63,587 nucleotides of DNA, taken from assembly GCA_964639505.1 (NCBI GenBank), contig CAZXDL010000005.1, positions 1-63,587 on the forward strand, written 5' to 3'. Both the position numbers and the translations under genes were made by a program. This stretch comes from CAZXDL01 sp964639505. GTDB lineage: Bacteria; Patescibacteriota; Saccharimonadia; Saccharimonadales; UBA4665. Position 1 is the first letter of the stretch. Each line of letters starts with the position of its first letter. The notes beneath the pieces are model-generated. The model was not told the DNA's origin. It ran no database searches and saw only the letters and a program-made list of their open reading frames with translations. Of this stretch, positions 16,744-25,854 are shown in pieces.

Positions 16744-18186
16744 CTACAGACCTAGTTGTTTTTTTATGAGCATTTGGGCTAGTGATGGGTTAGCCTTGCC
16801 TTTGGACTGTTTCATGACTTGGCCTACTAAGAAACCGATGGCTTTCATCTCGCCGTTTTTAACATCTCTAGCAGCCTGTGCGTTGTCGCTAATCACCTGC
16901 TCTACAATTTTGGCGATTTCTCCTTCGTCAGAAACTTGAAGGAGATTTTTTGTAGAAGCGATCTCTTGAGGATCTCCACCCTTTGCTAGCATTTCGCTAA
17001 GTACATCTTTGGCAGCAGTAGAACTTAATTTATTATCTGAGACTAATTCGGAGAGCTTTATAAGTTGATCATCTTCGATTTTGATACCGCTGTCGGGATC
17101 GTCAGTTTCATCATTTGCCGGCCGCATCATCCAAAAGGCAACCCTGCGGGCATGCTCCTCATTTGATTTGGCCAAAATACGATCTATCAGTTTTGCGGTT
17201 TCGGGTTCAGCGATAATATCTTCGATAACTTTCTCATCGATTTTGATTTTATTAAATTTCTCTCGGTAGTAGTTTGGAAGTTCGGACATTTCAGATTTGA
17301 TCTTGGCAATATATTCTTTGGACAAAACCATCGGCGGCAAGTCGGGGTCTGGCATATACCTATAATCATCAGCGTTTTCTTTGCTACGCTGACTAAACGT
17401 CTTTTGTTTAGCATCGTCCCAACCGCGCGTTTCTTGGACGATTCTCCTGCCTTTCTCAAGTTCTTCTATCTGGCGATGAATCTCATAATCGACTGCTTTT
17501 TCAACTGAGCGGAAACTGTTAAGGTTTTTTGTTTCGCTTCGTGTGCCTAGCTCGTCAGTTTTACTAACACTGACATTGACATCAAACCGCATATTACCGT
17601 AATAAAGGTTGGCATCTGAAACGTCTGCATAGCGCATTAATAGATAGAGCTCTTTAGCGTAGGCTTTGGCTTCGGCACTGGAATGCATGTCTGGTTCGCT
17701 AACGATTTCCAGCAAAGGTGTCCCGGCTCTGTTTAGATCGACTAAACTATAGTCCGTGCCGGCGTGGTGGGTACTTTTACCAGCGTCTGCCTCCAAATGT
17801 GCCCGAGTAATGCCAATCGTCTTAGTTTCACCCTCAACGTTAATCGAAACGGATCCACCGATCACAATCGGTTCATCATATTGCGAAATCTGATAACCCA
17901 TGGGCAAATCAGGATAAAAATAGTGTTTTCGATCAAATTTGCTGTAAGGCTGTGGAACTGTATTTAAGGCAAAGGCTGCCTTGCTGGCAAGGCGAATCGC
18001 TTCTTTGTTAAGCACCGGCAAAGCGCCTGGTAAACCAAAGTCAATGTGACTAACAAGCGTGTTTGGAGCTGCCTCGCGCGCATCATTGCCGACAGCAGAA
18101 AATAATTTAGACTTTGTTTTAAGCTGAACATGGCATTCGATACCGATAGTGGCTTTATATTTTGCGCGTACTTCTTTGGAAATCAT
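16744..18186 (-). CDS. gatB: Aspartyl/glutamyl-tRNA(Asn/Gln) amidotransferase subunit B
   Basis: Full-length GatB of 480 residues. The cradle domain begins IGIECHVQLKTKSKLFS and continues with the signature PDLPMGYQISQYD and HLEADAGKSTH. Helical and YqeY-like tail domains for tRNA binding follow. GatB phosphorylates Glu-tRNA(Gln) or Asp-tRNA(Asn) and passes it ammonia from GatA, so the organism probably lacks GlnRS and/or AsnRS. It is the last gene of gatC-gatA-orf120-gatB. Its ATG overlaps the upstream stop by 4 bp, implying translational coupling. Confidence 0.97.
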   Translation of the reverse strand: MISKEVRAKYKATIGIECHVQLKTKSKLFSAVGNDAREAAPNTLVSHIDFGLPGALPVLNKEAIRLASKAAFALNTVPQPYSKFDRKHYFYPDLPMGYQISQYDEPIVIGGSVSINVEGETKTIGITRAHLEADAGKSTHHAGTDYSLVDLNRAGTPLLEIVSEPDMHSSAEAKAYAKELYLLMRYADVSDANLYYGNMRFDVNVSVSKTDELGTRSETKNLNSFRSVEKAVDYEIHRQIEELEKGRRIVQETRGWDDAKQKTFSQRSKENADDYRYMPDPDLPPMVLSKEYIAKIKSEMSELPNYYREKFNKIKIDEKVIEDIIAEPETAKLIDRILAKSNEEHARRVAFWMMRPANDETDDPDSGIKIEDDQLIKLSELVSDNKLSSTAAKDVLSEMLAKGGDPQEIASTKNLLQVSDEGEIAKIVEQVISDNAQAARDVKNGEMKAIGFLVGQVMKQSKGKANPSLAQMLIKKQLGL

Positions 18187-18545
18187 GATTTTAATGCCCC
18201 AAGATCGCGCAGCGCTTCTCTAAAACCAACCAGTGCTGTTAGCATATCGTTCTTTTTTAATTTGCGGACATCGATTTCGTCTTGCTCGATACGATTACGG
18301 AGCTTGTGTGCGGCCCAGACAGTATCGTTGCTCGTTAGGGTGTGTTGGGCGGCGACAAGCTTTTCGCCGGTAGTTTTGCCTTTATAACGGGCCTGAGTAA
18401 GTGCCTCATCGACTAGGTTATCAGCATCAATAATTGCTTGCGGCCATGTCTTTCTGGTCGCGCAGCCCTTTTGTAGTTCCTTCCACTGGGTAGTGAAGTA
18501 TTTTGTATCTAGCGGCTTACGACGTCGTCTTGGAATAAATCTCAT
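18183..18545 (-). CDS. Conserved-looking 120-aa protein inside the gat operon, degenerate HEPN-like motif
   Basis: No family name is available to me. The protein is soluble and helical. It has the pattern W-x-x-AII-x-AD-x-LVDEAL (TWPQAIIDADNLVDEALTQA), then KTTGEKL, then DTVWAAHKLRNRIEQDE. The last segment resembles the RN-x-x-x-H core of HEPN-type helical domains, as in small CPR proteins with AH-x-x-RN-x-IAH motifs. Here the terminal His is replaced by Gln, so RNase activity by the classical mechanism would not be expected. It overlaps gatA and gatB by 4 bp on each side (ATGA-type junctions), so it is tightly co-expressed with the amidotransferase. A role as accessory or tRNA-handling subunit is only an inference. 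Confidence 0.7.
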   Translation of the reverse strand: MRFIPRRRRKPLDTKYFTTQWKELQKGCATRKTWPQAIIDADNLVDEALTQARYKGKTTGEKLVAAQHTLTSNDTVWAAHKLRNRIEQDEIDVRKLKKNDMLTALVGFREALRDLGALKS

Positions 18546-19966
18546 ACTAGTAATGCCTCAGCTTCTTTAGAAATCGACAGGAGCTCATAATCAGCTTTTT
18601 GCGGCGCCATTAGTTGAAGTCCGACTGGAAGTTTGCCAATCTTGCCGGCAGGTAGGCTAATAGATGGGTTACCGACAATATTTGCAGCAACGGTCATGAT
18701 ATCGCATAGATACATCTGCAAAGGGTCATTGGCGTTTTGACCGATTTTAAAAGCCGCCGTTGGCGCGACCGGGCCTACCATGTAATCGACTTTTTTAAAT
18801 GCCGCACTGAATTCGTTGATAAGCTTGGTGCGAACTGTCTGGGCCTGCTTATAATAGGCGTCATAGTAGCCGCTGCTGAGCACATAAGTACCAATCATTA
18901 TTCGACGCTTGGCCTCTTTACCAAAGCCGCGACCACGCGAAGCCTTGTAGGATTCTTCGACGTCCTTGGCCTTTTTATAGCTGTAGCCGAAGCGTTGGCC
19001 GTCGTATCTGGCTAAGTTGCTACTAACCTCAGCTGGGCAAATAATGTAATAGACCGCCAAAGCCATGCCAACAGATGGTAAGCTAATTTCGCTAATTTCG
19101 GCGCCGGCGGTTTTTAATTTATCAATGGCGGATTCGATGACTTGTTTAACTTCGGTATCCAAGCCGTCTTGCATGTATTCTTTTATTATGCCGACTTTTT
19201 TACCCTTTAAGCCCTTAGGGAGTTTTGTGTAATCACTATGCCTGTCAATTGTCGTTGAATCTAGTTCGTCTTTGCCAGCCATAACATCTAGAACTAGTGC
19301 TGCGTCGTCAACGCTCGAAGTTATTGGCCCGATTACATCTGTGCTGCTGGCCATTGCCACCACACCGCTCCTTGATACCAAACCATATGTAGGTTTGTAG
19401 CCAACCACACCAGAAAAGCTGGCAGGCTGCCTGATAGAACCGCCTGTATCTGTACCAAGTGCAAACGGTACCATTTCTAGAGCCACCGCCGTAGCCGAGC
19501 CACCGGAGCTGCCGCCAGGTACCCGTGATTTATCATGGGCATTTTTAGTCGTAAAAAAGTCACTGTTTTCAGTGCTAGCGCCGTGAGCAAAGGCGTCTAA
19601 GTTAGCTTTGGCTACGCAGATCGCGCCCTCAGCCTCGAGCTTGTTAATCGCGGTGGCTTGATATGGTGCCTCAAAGCCTTTCAAAATATTGCTTGCTGCG
19701 GTCGTATCCGAACCAAATACCAAAAAATTATCTTTTGCGATAAATGGGACGCCGGCTAAACGCCCAGCTTTTTCACCTTTGCCAGTTCTCAGATCGATCG
19801 CCTTTGCACGTGCAAGCGCCGGCTTATCTAGCGTAGATATGATAGCGTCAAAGTCCTTGTTTTCTGCAATAATCTTTAGCGACTTTTCGACTAAATCCAC
19901 AGCTTTTAGTTCACCAGACTGAACTTTAGAAGCAATATCAGCAATTGGTAACCACTGTCCGGCCAT
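18542..19966 (-). CDS. gatA: Aspartyl/glutamyl-tRNA(Asn/Gln) amidotransferase subunit A
   Basis: Amidase-signature enzyme of 474 residues. The catalytic triad is visible: Lys78 (GVPFIAKDNF), cis-Ser153 (GGSSGGSATAVA) and nucleophile Ser177 (GTDTGGSIRQPASF), one residue offset from the Staphylococcus aureus GatA numbering. It hydrolyses glutamine and channels ammonia to GatB. The start ATG shares one base with the gatC stop (TAATG). No truncation is seen. Confidence 0.97.
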   Translation of the reverse strand: MAGQWLPIADIASKVQSGELKAVDLVEKSLKIIAENKDFDAIISTLDKPALARAKAIDLRTGKGEKAGRLAGVPFIAKDNFLVFGSDTTAASNILKGFEAPYQATAINKLEAEGAICVAKANLDAFAHGASTENSDFFTTKNAHDKSRVPGGSSGGSATAVALEMVPFALGTDTGGSIRQPASFSGVVGYKPTYGLVSRSGVVAMASSTDVIGPITSSVDDAALVLDVMAGKDELDSTTIDRHSDYTKLPKGLKGKKVGIIKEYMQDGLDTEVKQVIESAIDKLKTAGAEISEISLPSVGMALAVYYIICPAEVSSNLARYDGQRFGYSYKKAKDVEESYKASRGRGFGKEAKRRIMIGTYVLSSGYYDAYYKQAQTVRTKLINEFSAAFKKVDYMVGPVAPTAAFKIGQNANDPLQMYLCDIMTVAANIVGNPSISLPAGKIGKLPVGLQLMAPQKADYELLSISKEAEALLV

Positions 19967-20259
19967 TAACCAATCATCCTTTTGACCTTAAGCATGCCGT
20001 CTTTTACTTCAGGAACATTCTTTAAAAGATCTTTTGGATCATAACCATAATCATGTATTTCGTCTTCCCGTGTCACATTGGTCAAGCCCGTTATTTGTTG
20101 GGTTGGCGCTAAGCCTTTCACATCAGCAGAACCAAGCTGCTCGACATATTGCAAAATCTCGGACAACTCACTGGCAAACTCCTTAACCTCTTCATCAGTG
20201 AGATCAAGACGAGCGAGTTGAGCCAATTTTAAAACATCTTCCCGTGTCAGCTTTGCCAT
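19966..20259 (-). CDS. gatC: Aspartyl/glutamyl-tRNA(Asn/Gln) amidotransferase subunit C
   Basis: A 97-residue GatC with the typical start LTREDVLKLAQLARLDLTDEEV, the ILQYVEQL helix and the C-terminal MLKVKRMIG. GatC wraps around GatA and tethers it to GatB. It is the first gene of the operon. An extended -10 TGCTATAAT (TATAAT at 20275-20270) lies 10 nt before the ATG, so the leader is only about 3 nt. Confidence 0.95.
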   Translation of the reverse strand: MAKLTREDVLKLAQLARLDLTDEEVKEFASELSEILQYVEQLGSADVKGLAPTQQITGLTNVTREDEIHDYGYDPKDLLKNVPEVKDGMLKVKRMIG

Positions 20260-20395
20260 AATTAGGGTAATTATAGCAGATGGCCCATGATTTTATCTGT
20301 CGATATTCTCCGTGATTTTGACAAAAAATGTACTAGACAAACATAACAAGTAGGCATACGATGAGCAAAGTAACATTTCCTAAGACAACAATACA

Positions 20396-21334
20396 ATGAC
20401 TACTGAATCCGCGGGCTACCACGAACAGTATCATCCAGACGGAAACACTGGACCTATTGAAGACTCTAATGATGTATGGCGCGGCGAAGTTACTATTCCA
20501 GAAGCAACTTTTGGCTATACGCTGGAGATGCCGAGTGATCCACAACTCAGGCGAAGTGATGTTGTTACGATTGTTGTCCCTGGATATAACGGTTTTGAGA
20601 AAGCATATGACGGCTTCCGTGGTGATTTAGCCGACCATGGGTTGATAACCGCGACGCTCCAAATGCCTAGGAGTATGGGATGGCGAGCTGACCTTAATCC
20701 TGCCAATCTTGTACGCGCAACCGAACTACACACCAAAGCCCTTGGTGGCTTAATCAGAGCTATAGATCATGATTTTGGTTATGACTTTTTTGACATTGCC
20801 GGTCACTCATATGGTGGTCGCTCAGGTTCAGAAGTAGCACTAGAACATCCTGATTACGTCCAAAACCTATATCTATATGGATCTGTCGGCTTAAGCGAGC
20901 ATGATTTTGTTGAAATGTTAATAAAGTCCAGCTTTGTAGCAATTAATGAATTGCCGCATGCGACGGCACACTTAGTCAGGGAACATGGTCCAGGAGTAGT
21001 TGTTGACGGGATGCGACACATTTTTCGCAATTTTCCGCGAACAATCGCCGAAGGAGTGGCGGCCGCTACCAGTGACATTCGCGAAAACCTACAAGAGCTT
21101 GACGGCTTGGGCACAAGGATTGGGGCTGTACAGTTCCCGGCTGACGGTTATTTTGACCCAGAGGTCGTTAAAAAAACCAGTGATGGACTATTTACCAAAC
21201 TGCACGTATACGGCGACCCTGAAGCCAAGCACGTAGCCCTGCAAACGCAGCCAAGACGTGTCGCCGCTGCACATATGGCGTTGATGAGCGAGGTTGAAGA
21301 CTGGAAGCCCGACCTAACCGTCGTGACTTCTTAA
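20396..21334 (+). CDS. Alpha/beta hydrolase, 312 aa
   Basis: An alpha/beta-hydrolase fold is indicated by VTIVVPGYNGFEKAYDGFR (strand plus oxyanion region) and the nucleophile elbow AGHSYGG with Ser138. A candidate catalytic His lies late (GDPEAKHVAL). Substrate is unknown; no signal peptide is seen, so it is probably cytoplasmic. TTGACA at 20318-20323 may be the -35, but no good -10 follows it at the right spacing. A 12-codon ORF (20361-20399) ends in an ATGA overlap with this start and may couple translation; that is weakly supported. The stop interlocks with the uvrB stop (4-bp overlap). Confidence 0.85.
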   Translation: MTTESAGYHEQYHPDGNTGPIEDSNDVWRGEVTIPEATFGYTLEMPSDPQLRRSDVVTIVVPGYNGFEKAYDGFRGDLADHGLITATLQMPRSMGWRADLNPANLVRATELHTKALGGLIRAIDHDFGYDFFDIAGHSYGGRSGSEVALEHPDYVQNLYLYGSVGLSEHDFVEMLIKSSFVAINELPHATAHLVREHGPGVVVDGMRHIFRNFPRTIAEGVAAATSDIRENLQELDGLGTRIGAVQFPADGYFDPEVVKKTSDGLFTKLHVYGDPEAKHVALQTQPRRVAAAHMALMSEVEDWKPDLTVVTS

Positions 21335-23295
21335 AGTTTTTTCTTGATATCTTCGATAAGATCGCGCAGTTCGGCAGCTGTTTCAAATTGGAGGTTGGCG
21401 GCGGCGAGATCCATCTGTGAAGTTAGATCTTTGATGAGCGAGCCATATTCGTCTTTAGGAATTTTCTTTAGATTAAGTTTGGCTCGTTGGGCCTCCTCGG
21501 GCAATTCTGGTCGCATGCCTGCTTCGACTGCCCGCTTGATGCCGGTTGGAGTTATGCCGTGCTGTTCGTTATATGCCATTTGAATTTTGCGTCGGCGAGT
21601 TGTCTCGTCGATCGTTTTTTGCATGCTCTTGGTTATGGTGTCAGCATACATTATTACGTGACCTTTTTCGTGCCTAGCGGCTCGTCCAACAGTTTGGATT
21701 AGTGCCTGTTCGCTTCTCAAAAAACCCTCTTTATCGGCATCAAGGATAGCAACCAAAGAAACCTCCGGTAAGTCTAAACCCTCACGCAGAAGGTTGATAC
21801 CTACCAGCACGTCATAAACACCTAAACGCAGATCGCGCAATATGTCAGTGCGATCGAGAGTATCCACATCGCTGTGCAAGTAAGCAACCTTAATATTCAG
21901 CTCTTGCAGGTACTCGGCTAAATCTTCGCTCATACGCTTTGTAAGGGTAGTAACAAGGACTCTTTGATGCTTGGAAGTAGTGTCTCTGATTTCTGCTATA
22001 AGATCATCAATTTGGCCTTCAATCGGTCGGACTTCTATTGGCGGATCGAGTAAACCAGTTGGACGAATCACCTGTTGTGCGGGCTCAGGGCTACGGCTCA
22101 GTTCATATTCGGCCGGCGTCGCCGAAACATAAATTACTTTATTCACATGCCTCTCAAACTCAGTAAAGGTTAACGGCCGGTTATCAAGCGCACTGGGCAT
22201 GCGAAAACCGTGTTCGACTAAAACCTCTTTGCGTGCTCGGTCGCCGTTATACATGCCACGTACCTGCGGCAGAGTCATATGCGATTCATCGATCATCATA
22301 ATATAATCATCTGGGAAGTAATCCAGCAATGTGGCTGGCTGCTCGCCCGGTTCGCGGTTTGTTAGGTAACGAGAGTAGTTTTCAATCCCTTTAACAAAGC
22401 CTGTTTCCTGCATCATCTCAAGGTCAAACCGCGTACGTTGTTCTAAGCGCTGAGCTTCAAGTAATTTACCTTCTTTTTTAAATAGCGCTAGCCTTTCGGC
22501 CAGCTCGTTTTCTATCTGTCCAAGTGCAGCTTTGAGCTTTTCTTGAGGAGTTACATAGTGCGAACTCGGAAAAACTTTATACGAATCGAGATTTTTTAAA
22601 ATTTCGCCTGTAAGTGGGTCAATTCGTGTAATACGTTCAATATCATCACCAAACATTTCAACGCGATAAGCCATTTCTTCGCCAGCCGGAAAGATATCTA
22701 CCACATCGCCACGGACCCTGAACGTACCTCGGTGAAAATCAATATCGTTGCGCGTGTATTGTATATCAGTTAATTGTCTAAGCAACTTGTCTCGGACTCG
22801 GCGCTCACCGGCCTTTAAATCGACTGATAGGCCGTTGTAGTCATCAACCGAACCTATGCCGTATATACAACTCACACTGGCGACAATAATTACATCTTTG
22901 CGGCTCAATAGCGCATCTGTAGCCGCGTGACGAAGTCGATCAATTTCTTCGTTAATTTGGGAATCTTTTTCGATGTAGGTATCAGATCGCGGAATGTATG
23001 CTTCGGGCTGATAATAGTCGAAGTAGCTAACGAAGTAGTGTACTGCGTTTTCGGGGAAAAAGTGCTTAAACTCACCATAAAGTTGGGCAGCTAAAGTTTT
23101 GTTATGGCTCAATATCAAGGTGGGCTTTTGAACATTTTGTATGACATTAGCCATACTAAACGTCTTACCCGACCCAGTCACACCCAACAAAGTCTGGTGA
23201 TTGAGCCCATCGTTTAGACCTTTAGTCAGCTGTTCAATAGCGGCTGGCTGGTCGCCGGTCGGCTTAAAGTCGCTCGTTAGCTTAAACTTGGGCAT
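21331..23295 (-). CDS. uvrB: Excinuclease ABC subunit B
   Basis: Complete UvrB of 654 residues. Walker A is GVTGSGKT at 38-45, the damage-verifying beta-hairpin region is YFDYYQPEAYIP, and helicase motifs include MIDESH, VSATP and QTVGRAARH. A UVR domain for UvrC contact closes the protein (QMDLAAANLQFETAAELRDL). UvrB verifies lesions and loads UvrC in nucleotide excision repair. The extended -10 TGCTACAAT (TACAAT at 23307-23302) is 6 nt from the ATG, so the message is probably leaderless. UvrA and UvrC are not in the window. Confidence 0.97.
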   Translation of the reverse strand: MPKFKLTSDFKPTGDQPAAIEQLTKGLNDGLNHQTLLGVTGSGKTFSMANVIQNVQKPTLILSHNKTLAAQLYGEFKHFFPENAVHYFVSYFDYYQPEAYIPRSDTYIEKDSQINEEIDRLRHAATDALLSRKDVIIVASVSCIYGIGSVDDYNGLSVDLKAGERRVRDKLLRQLTDIQYTRNDIDFHRGTFRVRGDVVDIFPAGEEMAYRVEMFGDDIERITRIDPLTGEILKNLDSYKVFPSSHYVTPQEKLKAALGQIENELAERLALFKKEGKLLEAQRLEQRTRFDLEMMQETGFVKGIENYSRYLTNREPGEQPATLLDYFPDDYIMMIDESHMTLPQVRGMYNGDRARKEVLVEHGFRMPSALDNRPLTFTEFERHVNKVIYVSATPAEYELSRSPEPAQQVIRPTGLLDPPIEVRPIEGQIDDLIAEIRDTTSKHQRVLVTTLTKRMSEDLAEYLQELNIKVAYLHSDVDTLDRTDILRDLRLGVYDVLVGINLLREGLDLPEVSLVAILDADKEGFLRSEQALIQTVGRAARHEKGHVIMYADTITKSMQKTIDETTRRRKIQMAYNEQHGITPTGIKRAVEAGMRPELPEEAQRAKLNLKKIPKDEYGSLIKDLTSQMDLAAANLQFETAAELRDLIEDIKKKL

Positions 23296-23314
23296 CCTTT
23301 AATTGTAGCAAGTC

Positions 23315-23920
23315 CTAGTTTGGTGCGCGGTTTTGGCTGGTTGCTTCGTCGTAGCACTCGTCGACAATTGTGGATGGGATGTTTTTGCCATCAACTTCAC
23401 TGCAGTTAGGGCCCATTTGCCCAGACAAAATAACCGTCCAGTTTCCTGACTTCTTTTGAAGAATATAAACCGAACCGCTGCTGTCTGGCTCTATAGGTTT
23501 GGTTAGACAAGTTGTCGCTAAGCGTGCAAATTCACCGCTCTTCGCATAGCTAGCACTATCGCTAAAGGTTGTTTCGATGCCAACAACCAAAACATCCTCG
23601 GCAGCAATTGTTTTGTCGGTGGATTGTAAATCTGTAACGCATTTTTTCTTTATGGCAGCAACGATTTGGGTTTGGTCACCGTTGGTCGCCAGATCACTTA
23701 AATTGTAGAGAGTTACATCGGCATTTTTATAAACCGGTTTTGGAGCTGTTTGCTGCTTTTCTGTCTGCACGCTACTGGCTGCCTGATTAGCCGTATCGTC
23801 AGCCTCCTTTTGTGAATTCCAAACATAATAGCCAATGAATCCGACTAAAAGTACAACGATTAATATCAATAAGCCCTCGATAAGACCGAATCCCTTTTGA
23901 TTGAGTTTTGACTTGCGCAT
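23315..23920 (-). CDS. Type IV pilin-like protein
   Basis: The 201-residue product begins MRKSKLNQKG, then FGLIEGLLIL and a hydrophobic run to about residue 33. This is a class III prepilin signal: cleavage between Gly10 and Phe11, with Glu at mature position 5. The remainder is a soluble globular head with Thr/Asp/Ser-rich stretches and no recognised domain. It is probably a minor pilin or pseudopilin of the same system as PilB at 7975-9582. A possible -10 (TAGGAT) is 6 nt before the ATG. No prepilin peptidase or other pilin is adjacent. Confidence 0.75.
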   Translation of the reverse strand: MRKSKLNQKGFGLIEGLLILIVVLLVGFIGYYVWNSQKEADDTANQAASSVQTEKQQTAPKPVYKNADVTLYNLSDLATNGDQTQIVAAIKKKCVTDLQSTDKTIAAEDVLVVGIETTFSDSASYAKSGEFARLATTCLTKPIEPDSSGSVYILQKKSGNWTVILSGQMGPNCSEVDGKNIPSTIVDECYDEATSQNRAPN

Positions 23921-23939
23921 AAAGTTATCCTACTTATGG

Positions 23940-24506
23940 TTATTGATAGAGATTTTGGTACTTGGCGTTCTCTTTGTCAAGAAAATCAGTCAATTGCTTG
24001 ACCAGTTCGGTCGGCGATTCACTAAAAGTTACATAGGCACCGGGGCGAAGCGGCTGGGCGATATCAACCAAGCTTTTGATTTGATCACTGATACCACCTG
24101 CCCCCTGAAGGAACCCAATTGGCGTGTCAGTTTCCATTGCGATTGTAAACTCATGTAGAGTTCCCATCCGACCGCCGATACTAACAACTGCGTCACTTGA
24201 GGTAATTAAGAAATTGTCTCGGCCAACATAGTGCATGCCCGTATATAGGATAGTATCGTAGGCTTTGATTGGCAGACGGTACTTCATAACATGCTCAACC
24301 TTTGACGAAGCCGGACTAATGCCCACACTCATTTTGCCGCCAGCTTTTTTGTACGCTTCGGCAGCATAGTTTGGCAGGCCGATCGTGGCACCAGTGAGAA
24401 GACTGTGGCCGGCTTTGGCAATTTCAGCACCCACTGCTGCTGCCAACTCTTTACCCTCTTCGACACTATCGCCTTTGGCTGCTCCCGAGACGCATATCTG
24501 ATACAT
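23940..24506 (-). CDS. LOG-family/SLOG-domain protein (TIGR00725-like)
   Basis: A Rossmann-like protein of about 188 residues: ICVSGAAKGDSVEEGKELAAAVG, then HSLLTGATIGLPNYAAEAYKKAGG, and the signature SIGGRMGTLHEFTIAMETDTPIGFL. The latter corresponds to the PGGxGTxxE nucleotide-monophosphate pocket of LOG (cytokinin-activating phosphoribohydrolase) proteins, often misnamed lysine decarboxylases. It may hydrolyse nucleoside monophosphates or bind nucleotides; substrate is unknown. A GTG at 24512 is possible, but ATG 24506 is preferred because AAAAGGGG then has better spacing. Confidence 0.8.
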   Translation of the reverse strand: MYQICVSGAAKGDSVEEGKELAAAVGAEIAKAGHSLLTGATIGLPNYAAEAYKKAGGKMSVGISPASSKVEHVMKYRLPIKAYDTILYTGMHYVGRDNFLITSSDAVVSIGGRMGTLHEFTIAMETDTPIGFLQGAGGISDQIKSLVDIAQPLRPGAYVTFSESPTELVKQLTDFLDKENAKYQNLYQ

Positions 24507-24520
24507 TCCCACCCCTTTTA

Positions 24521-25765
24521 CTACGCTATCGCTCTCTCAGCAGCAAGCTGAGGCTGCAATTCAGTTAATATACTGTCTTCAATTGGCTGATGGCGTAGAT
24601 AACGCATTAGCAGCTCGTGCCAAAGCGAACGTTGAAAATAATGCACCCCACGATCTTTGTAATCAATCTTGTTGCAAAAATTCATAGCTACATCCACGAT
24701 ATTCATCGAAACCGGCTCGCGTCCATCAAGCACTCCTAGATGATTTGTGTGCTCCCAAAATTTAAGGCTGGGTTCGATTTGAGCCAAAGTTTTTTCTACA
24801 GGCTGCCACACCATATCCTCTAGCTGCAAATAGGGTTCAAATACTTCAGCTCTGAATTCATCACTTAAGCGAGCGTAGTAACGGTGCACCAAATGCCACG
24901 GGACAGATTCATCAAGCATTTCAGAGCTTAATCTTGGTTCATCGCTTGCAATAGTTTGGACGGCTAGACCAAAATCAGATTTAACCTGGCTTAATTTCAT
25001 ATATGTAGTGCTGGCTCTGATTTCGTTTAATTCATGTAGGGCTAGGCCTAGGCTCACAGTCACTGTGCCGGCAGGGGCTGACTGGTGAAGTGGCAGAAAC
25101 ACGAGAGCACCCATTTCCTTAAAACAGATCAGATTGTGCTTGGTTTGATCAACAATCTCTTGTGCGAGTGATTTCCAACGTGCAGAGTCCATCTGGACGA
25201 TTAGTATGCTTCTGTCCTCAAAGTCGCTGGATTGGAGCTTTTTATACTGATCAAGAAAGTGCTTTTGCCACGTTTCGCCCTCTACCACCCACGCGGCTGA
25301 CAAAATAGAAATTGGCGCTTCGTGTTTCAAAAACGAATCCATCGATCTGTAGCCGAGGCGACGCATGGCTTTTTTTGGGGGTGCGTTTTTTAAAAGAGCC
25401 TTGAGACGGCTGGATTTCATCGCGAAACAACGCTTGGATTCTGGCTGCTCTTTTAGCACATGGATCATACCGGCGACAACATCCGCCTCGGCTGATACAT
25501 GCTTTGCAGCTTCAGTACGAAGCGTTTTTGTAAGCCGGTCATCATCTTGCTTAACTCTCATCTGTAATACGTGATAGAGCTCCTCGGCTGTAGTGTCATT
25601 TGGATCAAGCCCGAGTTCGCGCAACTTGCTATTTGTTTGGTGCCGCACTTCATTTGATAATCTAATATCACTACTCGGGTTGCCGTTGGCTGCCTCTAGA
25701 CGGCCTAAACCTAGGCTAAACGACGGCTCATTAGCCTGCAAAGCATGCGATAAATAGCGCGTCAT
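24521..25765 (-). CDS. Hypothetical protein, 414 aa
   Basis: No recognised family. It is soluble, without signal peptide or membrane helices. The N-terminal ~130 residues are helical with basic patches (KALLKNAPPKKAMRRLGYRSMDSFLKHE). The central part has mixed alpha/beta segments (ILIVQMDSARWKSLAQEIVDQ, NLICFKEMGALVFLPL), and a Trp-rich helical end includes VHYFQRSLWHELLMRYLRHQ. Nothing resembles a catalytic motif. It lies between the LOG-family gene and the carbon cluster, in the same direction as both. The ATG has only a weak upstream ribosome site. Confidence 0.65.
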   Translation of the reverse strand: MTRYLSHALQANEPSFSLGLGRLEAANGNPSSDIRLSNEVRHQTNSKLRELGLDPNDTTAEELYHVLQMRVKQDDDRLTKTLRTEAAKHVSAEADVVAGMIHVLKEQPESKRCFAMKSSRLKALLKNAPPKKAMRRLGYRSMDSFLKHEAPISILSAAWVVEGETWQKHFLDQYKKLQSSDFEDRSILIVQMDSARWKSLAQEIVDQTKHNLICFKEMGALVFLPLHQSAPAGTVTVSLGLALHELNEIRASTTYMKLSQVKSDFGLAVQTIASDEPRLSSEMLDESVPWHLVHRYYARLSDEFRAEVFEPYLQLEDMVWQPVEKTLAQIEPSLKFWEHTNHLGVLDGREPVSMNIVDVAMNFCNKIDYKDRGVHYFQRSLWHELLMRYLRHQPIEDSILTELQPQLAAERAIA

Positions 25766-25854
25766 CTGCTTTTTTGCCCCCGTTATTTTTATGTTTCCTC
25801 ATTGGATTACCCTTGCCTACAGATTACCATAAGCTCGTCTCAAGCAAAAGAGGT

